Assembly: GCA_023252015.1 (NCBI GenBank)
Contig: JAHEXS010000046.1
Span: forward strand, 1 to 8,202
Direction: 5' to 3'
Source: Candidatus Nitrosotenuis sp.
GTDB taxonomy: Archaea > Thermoproteota > Nitrososphaeria > Nitrososphaerales > Nitrosopumilaceae
Length of the DNA: 8,202 nucleotides
Part shown: piece by piece, positions 1 to 5,590 of the stretch
Numbering within the stretch: position 1 is the first letter of the stretch
Layout of the letters: each line of letters opens with the position of its first letter
Notes under the pieces: generated by a model
Told to the model about the DNA's origin: nothing
Databases searched by the model: none
What the model saw: the letters and a program-made list of their open reading frames with translations, nothing else
Made by a program: the position numbers and the translations under genes

Positions 1-168
1 GATTCCTCTTTTTAGTTCTTGACTGTGAACACTTGTCCATTGTCCAGTTAGTGCTTGAATGAGAGTAGTCTTGCCGTGATCAACGTGTCCTGCGGTTCCA
101 ATGTTTACACATGGTTGGTAGCCATATTTTTTTACATACCATTCGGGAAGAGTATCACGCCAATGCAT
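1..168 (-). CDS. eif2g: Translation initiation factor aIF2 subunit gamma, N-terminal part (runs off left edge)
   Basis: This is the GTPase subunit of archaeal initiation factor 2, which delivers initiator Met-tRNA to the small ribosomal subunit as a trimer with the alpha and beta subunits. Only the first 56 residues are present. The P-loop (G1) is visible as GHVDHGKTT at residues 27-35, preceded by VNIG. It is followed by a WTSVHSQELKRG stretch leading into switch 1, which is typical of aIF2/eIF2 gamma and separates it from EF-1 alpha and SelB. The start is ATG at 166-168; eight bases before it is a weak GAG at the end of the 12-mer AGATTTTTTGAG. The gene begins 31 bp after the S6e stop on the same strand, so the two very likely share a transcript. 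Family assignment is confident; the rest of the gene lies outside the window. Confidence 0.93.
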   Translation of the reverse strand, partial: MHWRDTLPEWYVKKYGYQPCVNIGTAGHVDHGKTTLIQALTGQWTSVHSQELKRGI

Positions 169-176
169 TAGTAAAT

Positions 177-188
177 CTCAAAAAATCT
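177..188 (-). promoter_or_regulatory. Translation-start element AGATTTTTTGAG before aIF2 gamma
   Basis: This is an exact 12-base copy of the element at 587-598. It sits in the 31-bp S6e/aIF2 gamma gap, and its GAG ends 8 bases before the ATG. It probably acts as a weak ribosome binding site within the operon mRNA. Confidence 0.4.
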
Positions 189-199
189 AGTATGTTAAT

Positions 200-580
200 C
201 TATGCTTCTTTCTTCTCTACTGGAGCCTCTTCTATTTTGAGCTCGCCGTCGTATGAGCAGTTTATTTGATAAATTTCTTCTGAAATTGTATTTCCTCTAA
301 TCAATCTTCTTCTGCGTTGCCCTTTTTCGACATTTTTGAGTCCCACTCCTTTTGAAATCAGGACCTTTTTTCTTGCAGTGCCATAAATGTCAGATCTCAT
401 TGGCATTCCTGACTTGTCACTTCCGCCACTGATTTTGAGTTTTCCAGCTAAACCAACTACGGCTGCATCAACCTCATTTCCAATATGTAGTCCTATCAGT
501 ACGTTAGCATCTTTGTCTTTGAGTTCCTTTGATGTGGATTTTCCCTTTTTGTCCGATATTGTCAGCTTAAAGTTAGCCAA
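200..580 (-). CDS. rps6e: 30S ribosomal protein S6e
   Basis: Archaeal/eukaryotic small-subunit ribosomal protein S6e, about 126 residues, the usual length for the archaeal form. Hallmarks are GGSDKSGMPMR at residues 52-62, a basic RRRRLIRGNTIS stretch at 89-100, and an acidic/lysine tail. I chose TTG at 578-580 as the start. It gives MANFKLTISD, matching how the family begins, and it lies 6 bases after GAG in the 12-mer AGATTTTTTGAG, the same element that precedes the aIF2 gamma start. An in-frame upstream TTG at 602-604 would add eight residues (LLRFFEQY) that do not fit the family. It is the first gene of an S6e-aIF2 gamma operon; the order matches the shared translation role. A 7-bp dyad lies in its promoter region (626-647). 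Confidence 0.92.
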   Translation of the reverse strand: MANFKLTISDKKGKSTSKELKDKDANVLIGLHIGNEVDAAVVGLAGKLKISGGSDKSGMPMRSDIYGTARKKVLISKGVGLKNVEKGQRRRRLIRGNTISEEIYQINCSYDGELKIEEAPVEKKEA

Positions 581-586
581 GTATTG

Positions 587-598
587 CTCAAAAAATCT
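587..598 (-). promoter_or_regulatory. Translation-start element AGATTTTTTGAG before S6e
   Basis: On the minus strand AGATTTTTTGAG ends 6 bases before the TTG start chosen for S6e. The identical 12 bases occur at 177-188, ending 8 bases before the aIF2 gamma ATG. GAG is a minimal Shine-Dalgarno core; the U-tract upstream may keep the site unstructured. The matching position supports TTG580 over TTG604, because the upstream start would place the element inside the coding region. The functional reading is inference. Confidence 0.4.
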
Positions 599-625
599 GA
601 GCAACTAATTAACCTTTGGAGGCTT

Positions 626-647
626 TGTCAAGAATCTGTACTTGACA
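626..647. repeat. Perfect 7-bp inverted repeat upstream of S6e (operator or hairpin candidate)
   Basis: TGTCAAG (626-632) and CTTGACA (641-647) are exact inverted repeats separated by 8 bases. They lie in the 152-bp region between the divergent S6e and small zinc-ribbon genes, 46 bp before the S6e start. If S6e uses the TATA-like box at 661-668, transcription would start near 638, inside the dyad, a typical place for a repressor operator. Alternatively it could form a 7-bp RNA hairpin in a leader transcribed from further upstream. Confidence 0.45.
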
Positions 648-660
648 GCCCCGTTATTTT

Positions 661-668
661 GATATATT
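661..668 (-). promoter_or_regulatory. Candidate TATA box for the S6e-aIF2 gamma operon
   Basis: AATATATC on the minus strand. A start site about 26 bases downstream would be near 638, giving a leader of roughly 58 bases that carries the AGATTTTTTGAG element. A second, weaker candidate is CTAATTAA at 605-612, which would give a leaderless start at TTG580. The sequence alone cannot decide between them. Confidence 0.35.
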
Positions 669-701
669 CTCATTTGATGCCTCAATATCACCTAGGAAAA
701 A

Positions 702-708
702 TTTTAAA
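702..708 (+). promoter_or_regulatory. TATA box for the 40-residue zinc-ribbon gene
   Basis: TTTTAAA is centred about 28 bp before the ATG at 733, after a purine-rich GGAAAAA that could act as a BRE. This spacing predicts a leaderless or nearly leaderless transcript, and no Shine-Dalgarno is seen before the ATG. Confidence 0.5.
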
Positions 709-732
709 CTTAATTCACATAATTAGTATAAG

Positions 733-855
733 ATGAAAGAAGAGATTTCTTGTCCAAGGTGCAATACCAAGATGATCTCAATGCAGGCATGTCACATGAT
801 TTGCAGCAATTGTGGAGCACATCTTGATTGTTCAGACAAGGGTAGCTTTTGGTAA
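733..855 (+). CDS. Small zinc-ribbon protein, 40 residues, unknown function
   Basis: A 40-residue reading frame (MKEEISCPRC...DKGSFW) ending in TAA. It holds six cysteines: a CPRC knuckle at 7-10, C20, a CSNCG knuckle at 24-28, and C33 in LDCSD. Two CxxC knuckles 13 residues apart form a classic single-zinc ribbon; C20 and C33 are extra. That density of paired cysteines in so short a frame argues strongly that it is a real gene. I recall similar short zinc ribbons in Thaumarchaeota, but I cannot name a function; nucleic-acid or protein binding is only inference. It is probably leaderless from the TATA-like box at 702-708. It is convergent with the next gene, and the two TAA stops abut. Confidence 0.72.
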   Translation: MKEEISCPRCNTKMISMQACHMICSNCGAHLDCSDKGSFW

Positions 856-1029
856 TTAAAATCCTGGTCTTCTTGGGATATAATCCGAAGCCATGTTAAC
901 AGCCTTGTCCTTCATGATTTCTATATAATTTTCATATTCAGCTTCAAAGTTACAGTGTGGACATTTTACAAACTTGAGATCATCATCTAAAACTGCCACC
1001 CTTTCACATTCTGGACATTTGGCATCCAT
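856..1029 (-). CDS. Small zinc-ribbon protein, 57 residues, unknown function
   Basis: A 57-residue frame (MDAKCPECERV...) with one zinc ribbon: CPEC at 5-8 and CPHC at 23-26, separated by a DDD-containing loop. An acidic, probably helical segment follows (EAEYENYIEIMKDK, about 29-42), then a basic tail IPRRPGF. The start is ATG at 1027-1029, exactly 26 bp downstream of the centre of a strong TATA box (1051-1058) and with no Shine-Dalgarno, so a leaderless mRNA is expected. Good promoter spacing plus paired CxxC motifs make it a credible gene despite its size. The function is unknown; small ribbons like this may bind nucleic acid or transcription or translation machinery (inference). It is convergent with the 733-855 gene, with no intergenic base. 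Confidence 0.75.
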   Translation of the reverse strand: MDAKCPECERVAVLDDDLKFVKCPHCNFEAEYENYIEIMKDKAVNMASDYIPRRPGF

Positions 1030-1050
1030 GATTAACGTACGTGATCAAAC

Positions 1051-1058
1051 TATATAAT
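1051..1058. promoter_or_regulatory. TATA box placed for two divergent genes (tRNA-Gly and zinc-ribbon gene)
   Basis: TATATAAT (ATTATATA on the other strand) is near-symmetric. Its centre is 26 bp from the minus-strand ATG at 1029 and 27 bp from the plus-strand tRNA-Gly 5' end at 1082. No second equally good TATA box is visible in the 52-bp gap, so one TBP site may serve both directions. Flanking A/T-rich sequence could supply a BRE on either side. Confidence 0.6.
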
Positions 1059-1081
1059 ACTAATTTGAAAAATCGAGTTGC

Positions 1082-1155
1082 GCGGAGTTAGTCCAGCCTG
1101 GTAGGACGTCAGCTTCCCAAGCTGAAGGTCGCGGGTTCAATTCCCGCACTCCGCA
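1082..1155 (+). tRNA. tRNA-Gly (anticodon CCC)
   Basis: A full 74-nt cloverleaf. The acceptor stem is GCGGAGT (1082-1088) with ACTCCGC (1148-1154) and discriminator A1155. The D stem is GTCC/GGAC (1091-1094, 1104-1107), with GG in the loop. The anticodon stem is TCAGC/GCTGA (1109-1113, 1121-1125), with loop TTCCCAA and CCC at 1116-1118. The T stem is GCGGG/CCCGC (1131-1135, 1143-1147), with loop TTCAATT. All stems pair perfectly, there is no intron, and CCA is not encoded, as is usual for archaea. It reads GGG codons. Its last 19 bases overlap the 3' end of the C39-TPR gene on the opposite strand. Confidence 0.97.
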
Positions 1156-2096
1156 TCCAATTCCTGTATGGCTTGCTTGATGTTATTTTGATCTTTTGCA
1201 TTTGGCGTATATTTTAAATAATTTTCAAAGTCTTCCTTTGTTTTCTTTTTCATGTTTTGTTCCAGTCTTGCTATTCCACGATTTTTGTAAATTGGGCCAA
1301 ATCGATTTGGATTGATGCTTATGGCCTGCGTATAGTATTTGTCTGCTTTTTCATATTGCTTTGTTTTGAGATAATAATTTCCAAGTCCGCGATATGCCAG
1401 ATAGCATAATTTGTTGTGTTTGATGCTCTGCTCGTAATATTTTATGCATTCTTGGGAATTTTTTTCATTATAGATTCCCCCAAGAAGGCATGACGCAGTA
1501 GAGTTGGTCTTATCAAGAGATATGGCATCGGTGAGTGTCTTGATTGTATCATCATACCGGTTTTGCAGATTAAGCTTTTCTGAAACAAAACACAATCTAT
1601 TAGATTTTTCTCTTACCTTGTTTTCCACCTTGATTGACGATATTATGTCAGTTGGAGCTATCAGTATCATCAATCTGCCATCCTCTTCCCAAAGCTTGTC
1701 AAACTGTTGCTCAGGTATGACTCCAATTTGATCTGGTTGGGGCATATAGTGCATGATTGATTTTTCCTTTTGATCATATCCAGAAATGACCGAGGCATGC
1801 TGAACTGTCTCATAAAGTCCAGGCAAGATTACAATTGGCGGTATTCCCATGTCGATAATTTTTTTTAGCTCTGAAAGTGAGGAGTGAAGAATTAGGCTGC
1901 CAAGGCCGTGTCGCTCTGCAATTTCTATTCCCTCAATTAGGATACTTCCACGTACGTTTGGATATTTTTTTGCGATTTCCCTTGCCTCTGAAAACGGTAA
2001 ACTAACATCCCAGTATTTGGAAACTGCACTGACAGCCAAGGGCAAGCATGTGTTTTCCTCATCAACAATTGGTAGTAACAGCTCATGCTCACTCAT
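1137..2096 (-). CDS. C39-like papain-fold protein with C-terminal TPR repeats
   Basis: A 319-residue protein. The N-terminal part (about 5-148) resembles the C39/papain-like peptidase fold: a Cys in ENTCLPLAVSAVSKYW (C17), an RGS segment at 50-52 followed by a helix ending ERHGL, and a His in QHASVISGYD (H100). A beta stretch follows, with D122 and a W136...LMILIAP end. The layout recalls the bacterial 'PA2778-type' cysteine peptidases, which also carry TPRs, though those are exported lipoproteins and this one has no signal peptide or membrane segment. Residues about 164-310 form TPR helices (for example AYRGLGNYYLKTKQYEKADKY) used for protein binding. A cytosolic protease or a peptide-binding relative is inference. 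A TATA-like TTTTAATA 26 bp before the ATG suggests its own leaderless transcript. Its last codons lie in the tRNA-Gly gene on the other strand. Confidence 0.85.
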   Translation of the reverse strand: MSEHELLLPIVDEENTCLPLAVSAVSKYWDVSLPFSEAREIAKKYPNVRGSILIEGIEIAERHGLGSLILHSSLSELKKIIDMGIPPIVILPGLYETVQHASVISGYDQKEKSIMHYMPQPDQIGVIPEQQFDKLWEEDGRLMILIAPTDIISSIKVENKVREKSNRLCFVSEKLNLQNRYDDTIKTLTDAISLDKTNSTASCLLGGIYNEKNSQECIKYYEQSIKHNKLCYLAYRGLGNYYLKTKQYEKADKYYTQAISINPNRFGPIYKNRGIARLEQNMKKKTKEDFENYLKYTPNAKDQNNIKQAIQELDAECGN

Positions 2097-2118
2097 AGTC
2101 TAGGACAGTTGTTTTTGC

Positions 2119-2126
2119 TATTAAAA
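2119..2126 (-). promoter_or_regulatory. TATA box for the C39-TPR gene
   Basis: TTTTAATA on the minus strand is centred 26 bp before the ATG at 2096, in the 34-bp gap after the amidotransferase stop. There is no Shine-Dalgarno before the ATG, so the gene is probably transcribed as its own leaderless unit rather than only as the tail of the primase operon. Confidence 0.5.
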
Positions 2127-2130
2127 CCAA

Positions 2131-2673
2131 TCACAGTAAAAGAAAATTTTCAATTAGATCCAGTCCATCTTGCGTCATTTCTGGATGAAACTGGGTTCCA
2201 AATATTCTGGAATCCCGATGTTGAATTATTTCATAATTGCATGATTCAGATTTTGCAATTTGGGTAAACGACTTGCCTAATTGAGAGATCTCAAAATTAT
2301 GGCTTTGGTATACAGTTATTGTTCCATCGCACAGCGGGTTTTTGTGCACTGTTATTATTTTGGAGTTTCCTTTTTGCATTGTTTGCATTTTTCTAATTGT
2401 ACCCCCAACTGTCAGGGCGAGAATTTCGGCACCATAACATATTCCCAGAAGCGGCTTGTCCTCCAAAACGGCATGGTTTATTATTTTAGAGTTTACGGCG
2501 TTCATCTCTTTGTTATTTTTGCGCCTTCCAGACAAAATGAAGTATTGAAATTTGTCTAACTCTTCCAGCACGACGCCATCATACGATAATGCAGTAAAGG
2601 GGATTTTTTTTGTAGAGAGGAAATTGGTGATGTTTTTTGTATATACTGATCCGTTGTCGACCAGTAACAGCAA
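2131..2673 (-). CDS. Class I glutamine amidotransferase, GuaA (GMP synthase) amidotransferase-like
   Basis: A stand-alone class I (triad) glutamine amidotransferase domain of 180 residues, which would hydrolyse glutamine to supply ammonia to a partner. The nucleophile elbow is GICYGAE (C79) and the other triad residues are in GTQFHPE (H163, E165). Overall it is closest in feel to the GMP synthase amidotransferase: VDNGSVYT start, GICYG elbow, YQSH near 123-126. Some motifs differ: the usual SGGP oxyanion loop reads SGRRK (48-52), and the usual SHGD reads SHNF. No synthetase partner lies in the window, so a GMP-synthase subunit is plausible but another substrate is possible. The start is TTG at 2671-2673, immediately after the UPF0182 stop (TAG then TTG), with GGAG 11 bases upstream; translational coupling is likely. 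Confidence 0.85.
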   Translation of the reverse strand: MLLLVDNGSVYTKNITNFLSTKKIPFTALSYDGVVLEELDKFQYFILSGRRKNNKEMNAVNSKIINHAVLEDKPLLGICYGAEILALTVGGTIRKMQTMQKGNSKIITVHKNPLCDGTITVYQSHNFEISQLGKSFTQIAKSESCNYEIIQHRDSRIFGTQFHPEMTQDGLDLIENFLLL

Positions 2674-5523
2674 CTACTTGCCTACTCCAATTGAGATGTA
2701 GTGCAATTCGGAAACATTGTCAACCGTTATGATTGTTCCAATGTTTAACGTATCATCGTCTTGCCACATGAGCACTCTCTTGCTTCTTGGTATGACAAAG
2801 TCATCAACAAACTTTGAAGTCAGTTGACTTGTCGCATCAAGATCAGACTGGGTGTAGTACGAAATTTCGCCCTCTTTGAACGAGAGTGGAATTTGGATTG
2901 ATGTTGGTGTTACAATCTGCAAGTTCTTTTGCTCAATTAGCGATTTTATTTGCTGTATTCTAGCGCTTTTGTCAGGGCTAGCTACGTCCTTTGATGTAGA
3001 TGTCGGTACCACGCCTGAAAGCTTGTGAAGGTAGGCTTCAAATGCCTCTTCCTGAGTGTTGCCAAGGCCCACATAGTATTCTCCATCAAACGCGGCACCC
3101 ACAGCTGCAATTGTTCCTAGTTGTGCTACTACACCTTCTCCAGAACCTGCAGTATACACTGGAATAAAGTAAACATCGTGATCTCCTACTCGGTATAGAA
3201 TATTATCTCCAATGCGAGGATTTCTCAAAAGGGTCTTTAGCTGGGAAAAGTCAGTGTCTTTTTCTAATGCTTCTCGTACTGCTGTTGGACCAATTAATTT
3301 TGTAGTTGAATTCATCGGTACTTGGTAGAATTGCATTTTTCCAAGTGTAGGCAGATCGTTTTCTACTATCATGTATCCAGAAAGATTCCTTCCCTGAGAA
3401 ACCTTTAGCTCAAGTGACAACAGTCCGAGGAATTTTGTCTGATCAAATCCTGGCGGCTTTGCTTCGATGTAGTATGCATCAAGTCTGTCTGGTATCTTGA
3501 AGAATTGATTTGCTTGTATGAATTCCTCCGTGTTGGTCACGTGGTAAATGTTGAACATTTCCGTCTTCCATGTGAATAATTCCTGCGGGTACCTTACTTG
3601 CTCAGTTAGCCATGATGGAATATCGACAAATTTGTCGCTGTACTGACGCTGTATCATTTTTGCAAAATAGTCGTTTCCGTATTTGAGTAGTGTAATATTG
3701 CCATCATAGGTATCAACCAATGCATAGCCAACTAGTCGTAGGTATGGATTGCCCATTGACCATGGTACTGAATGTGTATCAAATCCAACAATAAGCGGAA
3801 TCAGCCAATAGGTTTTCTTTCCGTCAGTAACTGGATAGAAATCTACGTTTTGGCCAAACATGTTATACAAGAAATATGGATAAAGTGTCTCCATTTTGGA
3901 ATTAATGTCCTTGTATCGCATTACATGTATAGAATCTGCTGGGTATGACAAGAGAAAGTTTGGCTCAAATATCCAGCTAAGAGGAGGCGATACGTCAATT
4001 CCTCCATTTCCAGAGTAGAATACTCCATTTAGCTCAGCACTTGTCTGACGGTTTGTAGGGTACGCAGACCATGTCTGGCTAAAGAGGCCACCTTCTCCAT
4101 AATAGATGGACCTTTGAGCAAAGAGTTTGTCACTGTCAACTGATTGACCGGTTGTTGCATCAAGTGTCAAAAAGCCGTTTGGGATGTGCGTGTATACAAG
4201 ATGTTCATTGTACCAACGATTTTCAAGGCTTACTGTTGACGGGAGCACCGGCTTCATTGATGCAGCCCAGTACATTGTTTTGTTAAATCTTAGAATATCG
4301 TTATCGTCAAATTCCACATATTGTCTTTGACCTATTTCTGGTTTTAATTTTGCAAAGGCTGCTTCCCAGTCCCATATTCTTATTGAGCTTAGAATGTCAT
4401 GATTCTTTTCAATGTAGCTTTTGATGTTGTTTGGGGAGACAGATTGTAATTTCACATCGTTTACGTTTATCTGCACTTTGTCTAATTCGCCAAGGTATCT
4501 GTTTACTGTGATTTGCTGTTGCGTGTATGGGCCAAGATACTCGATTTTCCTTGTGTCTGCAATACTGTTATTCACGGCCATGACAGAGCCCACAATTATT
4601 GCAATCGCAATCAGCACAAGTACACGAATATAGACATCTCGTTTTATTGGATGAGTCAGTATCTTAGAGCGTATCTTATCAAACACTGAAAATCCAACTA
4701 GGATAAATCCAGCAACCAGCGTACCGCCAATTACATATCTGGTGTTGTAATCAATTTGGTATGTGAAAAACATGTTGATCCCAGCCCAGATTATTCCAAT
4801 TCCAATTATGGCCTCAATTATTGAGACGTAGTTTAGGAATTTTGGTTTGCCCTGTGATGAGTCATACATGTACGAAGTGACCACTTTAACAATTGAGTGG
4901 AGTCCAACATAGAGTGCTAATCTTATCCCAATAACTCCAAGTAATGGAGGAAGAAGAATTGTAAGTGACGGAATGAGGGAAATCACGGTTTGTGCTGCAT
5001 CTGATGAGTGCGGAGTTACAAACGGCAGTGAGAAGAGATTTGATAAGCTGTTAATTCCAAGATCATTGTTATCAACCATATCCACTACGGCAAGACCGAA
5101 CATTATGTTTACAAAAAATGCGCCAAAGAGGAATATCTTGGTAATTTGCCAAATTACAAATTGCGGTACACTCAGTTTGTAGTCTCTAAAGCTGGTGACA
5201 TTTTTGGATACTGGATCATGTGTGGTTCTGTTCAAAAATGTGATCATGACATGGATAGAATACCAAACAGTTGAGGAGCGGTTCTTGATGTCCACGTTGA
5301 CTAGGGCTATAGCGGATAGAACAAGAGCGGAGACAATTGAATAGTAAAGGGGTTTTGTAAATTGGTAGCCAAACTCTGTCATATTCATGGATAAAATGAC
5401 GCCTTGGTTTCCGACTATAACCAGTATAATGATTCCAATTATTGCAATTATTCCTAGTCGTATGTACTTACCAGCATCCGGTGGCGATGAATTTGCTTCA
5501 GTAGAGGAACTATACAAAATCAA
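2674..5523 (-). CDS. UPF0182 family large membrane protein
   Basis: A 949-residue protein matching the UPF0182 (COG1615) family, whose function is not known. About seven hydrophobic helices occupy the N-terminal third (roughly 21-40, 59-76, 121-150, 180-212, 232-254, 263-281, 298-316). A soluble region of about 630 residues follows, predicted to lie outside the membrane. Family-like signatures are IRIWDW at 381-386 with QRQYVEF after it, NRWYNEHLVYTH around 436-446, and SIYYGE at 472-477. Length is normal for the family, with no frameshift. The start is TTG at 5521-5523: AAAGGAG (5529-5535) lies 5 bases upstream, the best Shine-Dalgarno in the window. It sits 67 bp after priS and abuts the amidotransferase gene, so it is probably in the primase operon. 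There is no cleavable signal peptide; helix 1 would act as an anchor. Confidence 0.9.
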   Translation of the reverse strand: MILYSSSTEANSSPPDAGKYIRLGIIAIIGIIILVIVGNQGVILSMNMTEFGYQFTKPLYYSIVSALVLSAIALVNVDIKNRSSTVWYSIHVMITFLNRTTHDPVSKNVTSFRDYKLSVPQFVIWQITKIFLFGAFFVNIMFGLAVVDMVDNNDLGINSLSNLFSLPFVTPHSSDAAQTVISLIPSLTILLPPLLGVIGIRLALYVGLHSIVKVVTSYMYDSSQGKPKFLNYVSIIEAIIGIGIIWAGINMFFTYQIDYNTRYVIGGTLVAGFILVGFSVFDKIRSKILTHPIKRDVYIRVLVLIAIAIIVGSVMAVNNSIADTRKIEYLGPYTQQQITVNRYLGELDKVQINVNDVKLQSVSPNNIKSYIEKNHDILSSIRIWDWEAAFAKLKPEIGQRQYVEFDDNDILRFNKTMYWAASMKPVLPSTVSLENRWYNEHLVYTHIPNGFLTLDATTGQSVDSDKLFAQRSIYYGEGGLFSQTWSAYPTNRQTSAELNGVFYSGNGGIDVSPPLSWIFEPNFLLSYPADSIHVMRYKDINSKMETLYPYFLYNMFGQNVDFYPVTDGKKTYWLIPLIVGFDTHSVPWSMGNPYLRLVGYALVDTYDGNITLLKYGNDYFAKMIQRQYSDKFVDIPSWLTEQVRYPQELFTWKTEMFNIYHVTNTEEFIQANQFFKIPDRLDAYYIEAKPPGFDQTKFLGLLSLELKVSQGRNLSGYMIVENDLPTLGKMQFYQVPMNSTTKLIGPTAVREALEKDTDFSQLKTLLRNPRIGDNILYRVGDHDVYFIPVYTAGSGEGVVAQLGTIAAVGAAFDGEYYVGLGNTQEEAFEAYLHKLSGVVPTSTSKDVASPDKSARIQQIKSLIEQKNLQIVTPTSIQIPLSFKEGEISYYTQSDLDATSQLTSKFVDDFVIPRSKRVLMWQDDDTLNIGTIITVDNVSELHYISIGVGK

Positions 5524-5528
5524 GTTTG

Positions 5529-5535
5529 CTCCTTT
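5529..5535 (-). promoter_or_regulatory. Strong Shine-Dalgarno for the UPF0182 gene
   Basis: AAAGGAG on the minus strand, 5 bases before the TTG start at 5523. It decides this start over a second in-frame TTG two codons later. It also indicates translation from a leadered, probably polycistronic mRNA, unlike the leaderless genes elsewhere in the window. Confidence 0.65.
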
Positions 5536-5590
5536 ATCGACAAATTAATGTCTTGCCTGCTAGAATTGAGTAAATTTGCCTGTTTGATGG

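Noticed and set aside
602..604. TTG at 602-604 as the S6e start
   Set aside because: It adds eight residues unlike the family and would put the AGATTTTTTGAG element inside the coding region.
387..608. Plus-strand open frame opposite S6e
   Set aside because: It is Ser/Leu/Phe-rich low-complexity sequence created by the complement of S6e; no initiation signal.
1035..1042. Palindrome ACGTACGT just before the 57-residue zinc-ribbon start
   Set aside because: Eight bases is short, a similar ACGTACGT occurs by chance inside the C39-TPR gene, and it overlaps no clear promoter element.
2677..5570. Imperfect 19-bp repeat (16 matches), CTTGCCT...AATTGAG at 2677-2695 and 5552-5570, before the starts of the amidotransferase and UPF0182 genes
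   Set aside because: The position is suggestive, but one copy is the UPF0182 coding end and the match is imperfect; it does not include the Shine-Dalgarno of either gene in a consistent place.
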